Assembly (NCBI GenBank): GCA_003520745.1
Contig: DOUE01000032.1
Location: 27,663-35,553 of the forward strand
From: Erysipelotrichaceae bacterium
GTDB taxonomy: Bacteria; Bacillota_I; Bacilli_A; Erysipelotrichales; Erysipelotrichaceae
Length of the DNA stretch: 7,891 nt
Direction of reading: 5' to 3'
Shown here: piece by piece, positions 1 to 5,399 of the stretch
Position numbering within the stretch: position 1 is the first letter of the stretch
How the letters are laid out: the number at the start of each line of letters is the position of its first letter
Translations under genes and position numbers: made by a program
Notes under the pieces: model-generated
What the model was told of the DNA's origin: nothing
The model's input: only the letters and a program-made list of their open reading frames with translations
Databases searched by the model: none

Positions 1-846
1 TCCGATGCCATGGGTCAAATCGTAATAAGCGCTCAGTTCATGTTCGATCGGATGGACGGACCAGGCGCCGTTCTTTCCGCTTCCCAAGATTCCGTTCAAT
101 GCCAGGGAACTTGCCCAAGCGAGGTTCGCACGGGCGCTATAGTCTTCCGGATAAACCATGGCGATGGGGGCGTACTTGATGACCGTCAACAAGATGGCTT
201 CCGCCATCCGGTCCTGGACATAGGCATCCGGTGTCCGTTTGAAATAACTCTCCAGGACATGGGAGAAAATATCGGCGCTGCCGGCAGCCGTCTGTTTGGC
301 AGGCAAGGTATAAAGATAGGTCGGATCGATGATCGATGTCTGCGGGATGGTCTTCCACGACCCCGTTCCCCGTTTCACTTGGGTTTCCGTATTCGTGATG
401 ACCGCGCCTTTGTTCATTTCGGAACCCGTACCGGCCATCGTCAAGACGGTCACGATCGGCAGCGCCTTGGTGATCTTAGTCGAATTCTCCACCAAATCCC
501 AGGCACTCCCATCATAGAAGGTCGCTGCGGCGACCACTTTACTGCAGTCGATGACGCTTCCGCCTCCGACCGCCAGAATCACGTCGACGTTATGCGCCAA
601 ACAAAGGTCGCGACCTCGTTCGACCGTCTTAAGGTGAGGATTGGGTTCGATATCGGCGAAATCGATGACGTTGAAGTCGCTCAACAAGCTTTGAATCGAA
701 TCATAAATCCCGTTCTTCTTGATGCTTCCCGATCCATACGCCAATAATACGTTCTTCCCGTACTTGGACAGTACCGCGGGAAGCTGTTGGATTTGTCCTT
801 TACCGAATAAGATTTCGGTGTATGCATGAAATTTAAAGTTATCCAT
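1..846 (-). CDS. Iron-containing alcohol dehydrogenase, BDH/YqhD type (C-terminus outside window)
   Basis: Group III metal-dependent alcohol dehydrogenase, expected to reduce aldehydes to alcohols with NAD(P)H in the cytoplasm (butanol dehydrogenase/YqhD branch). Visible are the first 282 of about 385-390 residues; the frame stays open to the window edge. The N-terminus has the YGSGSIKKNG stretch (about 37-46) and the nucleotide-binding GGGS at 94-97 followed by VID. TGSE follows in the middle of the protein. The metal ligands expected from YqhD are all present: D192 and H196 (DIFSH), H265 (HPIEHE) and H279 (DLTHG). ATG at 844-846 is preceded by a strong AAGGAGGA site (minus strand, 851-858). 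Family assignment is firm; cofactor preference and real substrate are not readable. The gene diverges from the YtxH-like gene. Confidence 0.95.
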   Translation of the reverse strand, partial: MDNFKFHAYTEILFGKGQIQQLPAVLSKYGKNVLLAYGSGSIKKNGIYDSIQSLLSDFNVIDFADIEPNPHLKTVERGRDLCLAHNVDVILAVGGGSVIDCSKVVAAATFYDGSAWDLVENSTKITKALPIVTVLTMAGTGSEMNKGAVITNTETQVKRGTGSWKTIPQTSIIDPTYLYTLPAKQTAAGSADIFSHVLESYFKRTPDAYVQDRMAEAILLTVIKYAPIAMVYPEDYSARANLAWASSLALNGILGSGKNGAWSVHPIEHELSAYYDLTHGIG

Positions 847-869
847 TTTATCCTCCTTGATTCATCTTT

Positions 870-900
870 AGTTTACTCCGTAAAGCCCGCTTGAGGTCAA
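870..900 (-). promoter_or_regulatory. Probable promoter of the alcohol dehydrogenase, 19-nt spacer
   Basis: On the minus strand, TTGACC (895-900) and TAAACT (870-875) form a -35/-10 pair separated by 19 nt, about 24 nt upstream of the dehydrogenase ATG. A 19-nt spacer is longer than the sigma-A optimum of 17. It is the spacing typical of promoters activated by MerR-family proteins. A MerR gene lies about 1.5 kb away, but the link is inference. The -10 match is only four of six. Confidence 0.45.
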
Positions 901-903
901 GCG
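888..903. repeat. 16-bp palindrome between divergent genes
   Basis: CGCTTGA and TCAAGCG form perfect 7-bp arms around a 2-nt GG centre. The palindrome covers the proposed -35 of the dehydrogenase promoter (895-900) and lies about 47 bp upstream of the -10 of the divergent YtxH-like gene. This position suits a repressor or activator operator. The binding protein is unknown. Confidence 0.5.
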
Positions 904-949
904 ATATCATCGAAATGTCACAAGATTCGACCTTTCAGCGCAATGAGAG

Positions 950-955
950 TATAAT
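950..955 (+). promoter_or_regulatory. -10 element for the YtxH-like gene
   Basis: A perfect TATAAT at 950-955 lies about 110 nt before the ATG at 1065, so the leader would be about 100 nt. The -35 side is weak (TTCGAC at 926-931, 18-nt spacing). The start of the predicted transcript can form a hairpin: 961-969 pairs with 1003-1010 (eight pairs with one bulged A). Confidence 0.4.
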
Positions 956-1064
956 AAAGACATACCCGCACTCGATAAAGCAATCCATAAACACGTTCTT
1001 TCGCGGGATGTCAGAGAATCATTTGCCCGACTTACGTCTACAACCACAGAAAGAAGGGTTTCAT

Positions 1065-1385
1065 ATGAGAACAAGCACCAAGGTATTTTTAGGGGTATCG
1101 ACCATGATCGCGACGGTGGGTGCGGCGACGTACCTCTACATGAATCGTAAAGGATCGACGAAGAAACCGGAAGAACTGATCGAAGACGCGAAAGCGTTCG
1201 TCGACGAGATGAAAGAACATGCGGAAGAGACGATCGATGCGATGCGTTCGCCTGAACAAGAAGAGAAGATCATGCATCGGATCCGTGATGTGAAGAAGAG
1301 CGTGAAGAAGACGCTCGAGGATGTCGAACATGAGCTTCAAACCGCGACCGACGAGGTCGCCGAGAAGTTGAAATTAGGGAATTAA
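1065..1385 (+). CDS. YtxH-like single-pass membrane protein
   Basis: A 106-residue protein with one N-terminal membrane segment (about residues 7-26), then RKGSTKK and a long, highly charged Lys/Glu-rich helical tail to the C-terminus. This is the layout of YtxH/GvpP-type proteins, small membrane-anchored proteins often induced by general stress in Bacillota; biochemical role unknown. The frame is open from 891, but ATG 1065 is preferred: it sits 6 nt after AAGAAGGG (1051-1058) and places the membrane segment at the N-terminus. ATG 1008 in the same frame would add 19 residues. The gene is monocistronic, with a terminator 26 nt downstream. Family assignment rests on architecture, not on a diagnostic motif. 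Confidence 0.75.
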   Translation: MRTSTKVFLGVSTMIATVGAATYLYMNRKGSTKKPEELIEDAKAFVDEMKEHAEETIDAMRSPEQEEKIMHRIRDVKKSVKKTLEDVEHELQTATDEVAEKLKLGN

Positions 1386-1411
1386 CCTTAAAGGGCAAGA
1401 CGATTCTCGAG

Positions 1412-1437
1412 AGACCGCGAAAAAACGCGGTCTTTTT
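1412..1437 (+). terminator. Rho-independent terminator after the YtxH-like gene
   Basis: AGACCGCG (1412-1419) and CGCGGTCT (1426-1433) form a perfect 8-bp stem around a six-A loop. The T-run, including the last base of the stem, covers 1433-1437. Confidence 0.9.
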
Positions 1438-1457
1438 ATCGCGATCGTCGCGGATAA

Positions 1458-1484
1458 AAGATCTAGTCCGAAAGTCGAGATCTT
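1458..1484. repeat. Inverted repeat upstream of the hydrolase-merR promoter
   Basis: AAGATCT (1458-1464) and AGATCTT (1478-1484) are perfect 7-bp arms with a 13-nt gap. They end 13 nt before the proposed -35 at 1498. They could be a regulator site or just a weak hairpin after the terminator. Confidence 0.35.
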
Positions 1485-1497
1485 CTACGTATTGGCA

Positions 1498-1525
1498 TTG
1501 AATCATCACGAATATGAGATACAAT
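1498..1525 (+). promoter_or_regulatory. Promoter of the hydrolase-merR operon
   Basis: TTGAAT (1498-1503) and TACAAT (1520-1525) are separated by 16 nt and lie about 37 nt upstream of the hydrolase ATG. The match is four of six and five of six to the sigma-A consensus. Confidence 0.55.
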
Positions 1526-1562
1526 AAAGTAGGATTGCAGACAAGAACGAAGAGGGTGGCGC

Positions 1563-2336
1563 ATGTCGATATTCAAGTATCAAAACAAGGACATCTATTA
1601 TGAGGATATCGGAGAGGGTGAACCTCTTTTCTTCCTGCACGGGAACTCCGCCTCTTCCAGCATGTTCGATTCCATCGTCGACCTCTATTCGAAAGATTAC
1701 CGGGTCATCCGGATCGATTTCTTAGGTCATGGAAGATCGGAAAGACTGGATGGATTTCCGATTGAATTATGGTATGACGAAGCCATGCAGACGATTGCGC
1801 TGATGAAGCATCTTCATCTTGGGAAAGTGAACCTGATTGGAACAAGCGGCGGGGCATGGGTCGCGATCAACGTCGCGCTTGAAGCTCCGGATTTGGTAAA
1901 TAAGGTCATTGCGGATAGTTTCGATGGACGGGCGCTTACGCCGGATTTCCCGCTGAGGCTACGTCTGAATCGAGCCGAATCAAAGACGAACGAACATGCC
2001 ATCCGTTTCTATGCTTCCTGCCATGGCAAGGACTGGGAAAAAATCGTGGATCAGGACACGGAAAGTCTTTTACGATTCATGGAGGCGAAACTCCCGCTTT
2101 TCCATAAAAGACTCGACGGGCTAAATGTACCGTTGCTTCTAACCGCAAGCAAGGCCGATGATTTGATACGAAGCGATCGTGAAGAAGAATTCGATGCAAT
2201 CATCCGCGAAGTTCGAGAAGGAAAGAAACATCTCTTTGAATCCGGATATCACCCGGCGGTTGTTTCCAACGATCGTGAATTCGCATCGATCGTAAAAGAG
2301 TTTCTATCAAACGGGTTAATAAATAAAGCGAGGTAA
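1563..2336 (+). CDS. Alpha/beta-fold hydrolase
   Basis: A 257-residue cytoplasmic alpha/beta hydrolase (esterase/lipase-like, natural substrate unknown). The HGNSAS oxyanion loop begins at 26, FLGHGRS lies at 53-59, and the nucleophile elbow GTSGG at 93-97 carries Ser95. The acid is probably Asp199 (ASKADD) and the base His230 (GYHP), so the catalytic triad looks complete. The lid between about 120 and 185 is charged and unremarkable. Length is normal for a minimal family member and there is no signal peptide. The start is ATG 1563 after AGAGGGTGG (1551-1559). The stop is 2 nt from the MerR gene start, indicating one transcript and translational coupling. Broad family is certain; the reaction is not. 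Confidence 0.93.
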   Translation: MSIFKYQNKDIYYEDIGEGEPLFFLHGNSASSSMFDSIVDLYSKDYRVIRIDFLGHGRSERLDGFPIELWYDEAMQTIALMKHLHLGKVNLIGTSGGAWVAINVALEAPDLVNKVIADSFDGRALTPDFPLRLRLNRAESKTNEHAIRFYASCHGKDWEKIVDQDTESLLRFMEAKLPLFHKRLDGLNVPLLLTASKADDLIRSDREEEFDAIIREVREGKKHLFESGYHPAVVSNDREFASIVKEFLSNGLINKAR

Positions 2337-2338
2337 CC

Positions 2339-2731
2339 ATGGCAACCATCGATAAAGTCGCGAAACAATTCGAACTTTCCATCCCGACACTCCACTATTA
2401 TGAACGCGCGGGGCTTTTACCGACCATCCTACGCAATGCGGCGGGACATCGGGATTACGGTGAAAAAGACATCGAATGGATCCAATTGATCCAGTGTTTT
2501 CGTCGCAGCGGGATGTCGATCTCCGAAATCAAGAAGTATGTGGAACTCTGCCGAAGCGAGGAAGATACGGTCGACCAACGCTATGAACTCTTGTTGGCGC
2601 AGAAGAATCGTGTCCTAAAGCAAATGGATGTCTATCAAAATAACTTGAAGGTGATCCAACGAAAGATCGATTATTACGCGAAAAAGAAGGATGAAAAGCA
2701 CGATCCGTTGAATCCGGTGAAGAAAAAGTAG
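2339..2731 (+). CDS. MerR-family transcriptional regulator, AdhR-like
   Basis: A 130-residue MerR-type DNA-binding protein. The N-terminal winged helix (about 1-70) carries VAKQFELS, TLHYYERAGLL and RDYGEKDIEWI. A coiled-coil dimerisation helix runs from about 76 to 118, followed by a Lys-rich tail. Cys53, in IQCFRRSGMS, falls where Bacillus subtilis AdhR has its redox/aldehyde-sensing Cys52 in a similar context (aligned from memory). A second cysteine is at 71. There is no C-terminal cysteine metal-binding loop, so metal sensing is unlikely. An electrophile or aldehyde signal is the best guess. The ribosome site (GCGAGGT) overlaps the hydrolase stop codon, and ATG is 2 nt beyond it. Regulation of its own operon is not proven, because the promoter at 1498-1525 has a 16-nt spacer. 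Confidence 0.92.
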   Translation: MATIDKVAKQFELSIPTLHYYERAGLLPTILRNAAGHRDYGEKDIEWIQLIQCFRRSGMSISEIKKYVELCRSEEDTVDQRYELLLAQKNRVLKQMDVYQNNLKVIQRKIDYYAKKKDEKHDPLNPVKKK

Positions 2732-2784
2732 GGATGCAACCAAAGTTGCGCAAATGAATGGATGCGTTGATGGGAAATTTCGCG

Positions 2785-2799
2785 AGTGTGATCTACACT
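2785..2799. promoter_or_regulatory. Possible operator upstream of the XRE-type regulator
   Basis: AGTGT (2785-2789) and ACACT (2795-2799) are perfect inverted arms with a 5-nt gap, 21 nt before the start codon. XRE-type regulators often bind short palindromes over their own promoters, so autoregulation is plausible. I see no convincing -35/-10 pair here. The arms are short and could be chance. Confidence 0.3.
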
Positions 2800-2819
2800 A
2801 CGGACAAGGGGGTCAATTC

Positions 2820-3365
2820 ATGACAACAGGACAAAAGATTCAGAATCGCAGGAAATCGCTTGGCTTATCACAGGATCAGTTGGCAGAGAAACTCAACGTG
2901 TCGCGTCAATCCATTTCGAAGTGGGAACAGGATATCGCGCTTCCCGATCTTCAAAACGGGGTGGAATTATGCCGTGTGTTGGGCATGACGATCGAAGAAT
3001 TGCTACACAAGGACGAACAAACCGTAAGGGAACCTTTGATCGAAAACGAGAACGCGTTTCAATCCGCCGAGAAGTTCGTCAAGAAAGTCTGGTATTTCTA
3101 CGGGTGGGTCATCGCAGGCTTCGGCGCGTCGATGACACTTGCCGCCTTCGTGTTCAAAAGCATCTCGTCGGCGATGAACCAACAGGCGAATTCGATGTTC
3201 GACGGGATGTTCGGAGGGTTCGGGGACTTCTTCGGGAATCGCCCCAACGTCGCCAACGTCTTCAATCCCCTACTCGACGGAATGATGGTGTTGGGCATGG
3301 TGATCATGATCGCCGGGATTTCGATCTTCTTTTACGGACAATACAAGAAGAAGCAGATGAACTAA
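2820..3365 (+). CDS. XRE-family helix-turn-helix protein with two membrane segments
   Basis: A 181-residue membrane-anchored regulator. A Cro/C1-type helix-turn-helix domain (about residues 3-61) includes LSQDQLAEKLNVS and SRQSISKWE. After a charged linker come two hydrophobic segments, about 94-112 and 155-173, with a Phe/Gly/Asn-rich loop between them. The short C-terminus ends in YKKKQMN. With the DNA-binding domain inside, the loop should face outward, so it may sense an envelope or external cue. This is inference; the target genes are unknown. ATG 2820 is chosen because AAGGGGGT (2806-2813) lies 6 nt upstream and the HTH starts right after it. The in-frame ATG at 2754 lacks such a site. 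It may be co-transcribed with merR 88 nt upstream, since no clear terminator intervenes. Confidence 0.85.
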   Translation: MTTGQKIQNRRKSLGLSQDQLAEKLNVSRQSISKWEQDIALPDLQNGVELCRVLGMTIEELLHKDEQTVREPLIENENAFQSAEKFVKKVWYFYGWVIAGFGASMTLAAFVFKSISSAMNQQANSMFDGMFGGFGDFFGNRPNVANVFNPLLDGMMVLGMVIMIAGISIFFYGQYKKKQMN

Positions 3366-3393
3366 AAAATCCGGAAATTGCTTTCCGGATTTT
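3366..3393. terminator. Bidirectional terminator between convergent genes
   Basis: A perfect 12-bp stem (AAAATCCGGAAA at 3366-3377, complement at 3382-3393) closes over a TTGC loop. The A-run at 3364-3369 and the T-run at 3390-3393 provide U-tracts for both directions. It begins immediately after the stop codon of the XRE-type gene and ends 2 nt from the helicase stop, so it serves both genes. Confidence 0.9.
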
Positions 3394-3395
3394 CT

Positions 3396-5084
3396 TTAGT
3401 TCTTTTCGGTGTAGTTGCTACGACGCGGACCTTTGGAACGATTCCCGAAGTCACGGTTACGGTCATAACTGCCCGAACCGCCGTAGGTACGCTTTTCGTA
3501 AGGACGGTCGACGACAGGGGACAAGACCGCTTTGATCGTGTATCCTTTGATCGTCGCTTTGTTGACTTCTTCCAAGATCGCCTTGTCGTGTTGGACAGGG
3601 ATCTCGACGGTCGTCGTACGTTCGCCGATCCGGATCTTCCCGATATCGCGTCCGGAGATGCCGCTGGCTTCCGCGATGCAGCTCACGATGTGGGCGGCGG
3701 CGATGCCATGGGCGTTTCCGACGTCCAGCGTAAGATTGGAGTAACCCTTGTGGGTGACCACTTTCTGCAGGCTGGCCGGCGATTTGATTTCCTTGAAGAC
3801 ATCCCCGCCGATCGTCTTGAACAACAAGGCGCGGCTGATATCTTCCAAGGAGAAGCCTTCATCGACGAGTTCTTCGACGATGCGTTTGATTTCAGCCGGG
3901 ACTTCTTTGGCCAAAAGCTTACGCATTTCGGTCTTCATCTGGTGGAATTTGATTTCCTGTACTTCGGCCAAGGTCGGCAAGGGTTTCTTGGTGATCTTCG
4001 CACGGGTCAAACGTTCAAGAACGTTGACCAAGTACTTCTGACGCGGCGTGATCAAACTGATCGCGATCCCCGTCTTCCCGGCACGACCGGTGCGGCCGAT
4101 GCGGTGGACATAGTATTCGATTTCTTGCGGCAGGTCGAAGTTGAAGACGATATCCATATCGTCGACGTCGATCCCGCGCGCTGCGACATCCGTACACACC
4201 AAGATGTTGATCTTGCGGTCTTTGAACTTCGCCATGACGATGGAGCGCATTTCCTGCTTCATGTCGCCGTGGATCGCGGCGGCGCCGTATCCCTTGCTTA
4301 ACAGCAGGGAAGCGATGTCGTCGACCATTTTCTTCGTGTTACAGAAGACCATGGACAATTCAGGACGGTAGATTTCCAACAGTTGAAGCAACAAATCCTG
4401 TTTGGTGCCTTGGTTGGTTTCGTAGAGGATCTGTTCGATCGTGGAGACGGTCATCTCGGACGACTTGATCTTGATGAATTCCGGATCCTTCATATAGGCT
4501 TCCGTCAGATTCAAGATCGGTTGCGGCATGGTGGCGGAGAACATCACGGTCTGACGTTCTTGCGGCAGATACGACAAGATGTCTTCGATTTCTTCGCGGA
4601 ATCCCATGTTCAACATTTCATCGGCTTCATCCAATACCAATACTTTCAGATCTTCGAACTTCAGGGTATGACGGTCGATATGATCTTTGATACGGCCGGG
4701 GGTGCCGACGATGATGTCCGCTCCGCTTTTCAATTCACGGATCTGTACGGAAATGGGTTGTCCTCCGTAAATGGTTACGGTGCGGACCCCTTCCGTGTAT
4801 TTCGCAAACTTCCTCAGTTCCTCGGCTACTTGGATCGACAACTCGCGGGTAGGACACATAATCAGCGCTTGCGGGCGCTTCTTGTCGCTGGGAACGATCG
4901 ACTGGATCAACGGTAATCCGAAGGCAGCGGTCTTTCCCGTCCCCGTTTGGCTCTGTCCGATCAAATCCAAGCCCTGCAACATGACAGGGATGGTTTTTTC
5001 TTGGATCGAGGTGGTCTGGGTATAACCCATATCCTCGACCGCTCTGAGCAGCTCGGGGGACAAATTCAGTTCATTAAAGTTCAT
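3396..5084 (-). CDS. deaD: DEAD-box ATP-dependent RNA helicase (DeaD/CshA type)
   Basis: A 562-residue ATP-dependent RNA unwinding protein of the DeaD/CshA group, which acts in ribosome assembly, mRNA decay and cold adaptation. All core motifs are present: Q motif with Gln28, QTGTGKT 46-52, PTREL 78-82, TPGR 128-131, DEAD 152-155, SAT 183-185, TDVAARGID 298-306 and HRIGRTGR 327-334. Residues about 370-430 resemble the CshA/DeaD dimerisation region. About 447-523 form a DbpA-type RNA-binding domain (ISGRDIGKIRI). The last 35 residues are an Arg/Gly/Asn-rich tail. The start codon follows AGAGAG on the minus strand (5091-5096), a modest ribosome site. The ortholog name could equally be cshA. The gene is complete and stands alone between a shared terminator and its own promoter. 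Confidence 0.97.
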   Translation of the reverse strand: MNFNELNLSPELLRAVEDMGYTQTTSIQEKTIPVMLQGLDLIGQSQTGTGKTAAFGLPLIQSIVPSDKKRPQALIMCPTRELSIQVAEELRKFAKYTEGVRTVTIYGGQPISVQIRELKSGADIIVGTPGRIKDHIDRHTLKFEDLKVLVLDEADEMLNMGFREEIEDILSYLPQERQTVMFSATMPQPILNLTEAYMKDPEFIKIKSSEMTVSTIEQILYETNQGTKQDLLLQLLEIYRPELSMVFCNTKKMVDDIASLLLSKGYGAAAIHGDMKQEMRSIVMAKFKDRKINILVCTDVAARGIDVDDMDIVFNFDLPQEIEYYVHRIGRTGRAGKTGIAISLITPRQKYLVNVLERLTRAKITKKPLPTLAEVQEIKFHQMKTEMRKLLAKEVPAEIKRIVEELVDEGFSLEDISRALLFKTIGGDVFKEIKSPASLQKVVTHKGYSNLTLDVGNAHGIAAAHIVSCIAEASGISGRDIGKIRIGERTTTVEIPVQHDKAILEEVNKATIKGYTIKAVLSPVVDRPYEKRTYGGSGSYDRNRDFGNRSKGPRRSNYTEKN

Positions 5085-5104
5085 TCAATTCTCTCTTTCT
5101 TCGT

Positions 5105-5120
5105 GTATGTCAAAACATAC
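5105..5120. repeat. Perfect inverted repeat in the helicase leader
   Basis: GTATGT (5105-5110) and ACATAC (5115-5120) are perfect 6-bp arms around CAAA. The repeat lies just inside the predicted transcript start of the helicase gene and 20 nt before its ATG. It is either an operator or a 5'-end mRNA hairpin. Confidence 0.5.
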
Positions 5121-5126
5121 CGTCGC

Positions 5127-5135
5127 ATTATACCA
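5127..5135 (-). promoter_or_regulatory. Extended -10 promoter of the helicase gene
   Basis: On the minus strand the sequence reads TGG directly followed by TATAAT, a perfect -10 with an extended TGn motif. It lies about 43 nt upstream of the start codon. No good -35 is seen at 16-18 nt, which an extended -10 can tolerate. Confidence 0.65.
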
Positions 5136-5215
5136 CAATACATATCACTTTCATAGTAAATGATTCATTTCACGGGGGAAGTTTTCTCATCATCGAAGGA
5201 TAGCGGTTACACGGA

Positions 5216-5290
5216 TCGGATTCAAGAGGGAATCGTCGAAATCATCGACGGACAAAGCGAATCCGACGGCTAGTTTCCGACGATTCCTTC
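5216..5290 (+). other. Structured intergenic block with mutually exclusive helices
   Basis: This is the most structured part of the 315-nt intergenic stretch 5085-5399. Helix A pairs 5226-5238 with 5278-5290: ten perfect pairs (GGAATCGTCG with CGACGATTCC), then a G-U and two more pairs outward. Helix B pairs TCGGATTC (5216-5223) with GAATCCGA (5259-5266) and encloses the 5' arm of A. A small helix CGTCG/CGACG (5234-5238 with 5246-5250) fits inside B but excludes A. The G-U at 5228/5288 is a wobble only in plus-strand RNA; the minus-strand RNA would have an A-C mismatch, which favours a rightward transcript. There is no strong U-tract after A. Function is unknown; a leader switch for the Rieske operon, a small RNA or a dispersed repeat are possible. 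Confidence 0.45.
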
Positions 5291-5399
5291 CGTTTCTTAC
5301 TGATTTCACACATTGAAACCAGCGTTTTAAAGCAAGATTTACGATAGAATGACCGATAGGATTGTGCTATCCTTACTCTAAAGGGAATAGGGAAAGTTC

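Noticed and set aside
10..747. 245-codon open frame on the plus strand
   Set aside because: It is antisense to the dehydrogenase, whose minus-strand frame has clear family motifs; the plus-strand peptide is low-complexity Arg/Asp/Gly-rich and has no ribosome site.
2736..2749. GCAAC-CAAA-GTTGC hairpin after merR as a terminator
   Set aside because: The stem is only 5 bp and no T-run follows on either side.
2754..2819. 22-residue extension of the XRE-type regulator from ATG 2754
   Set aside because: There is no ribosome site ahead of it, while ATG 2820 has AAGGGGGT at proper spacing and starts right at the HTH domain.
3378..4301. 307-codon plus-strand open frame, with another at 4383-4916
   Set aside because: Both are shadows of the helicase gene on the minus strand; the peptides are Asp/Phe/Arg-rich mirror sequence without family features.
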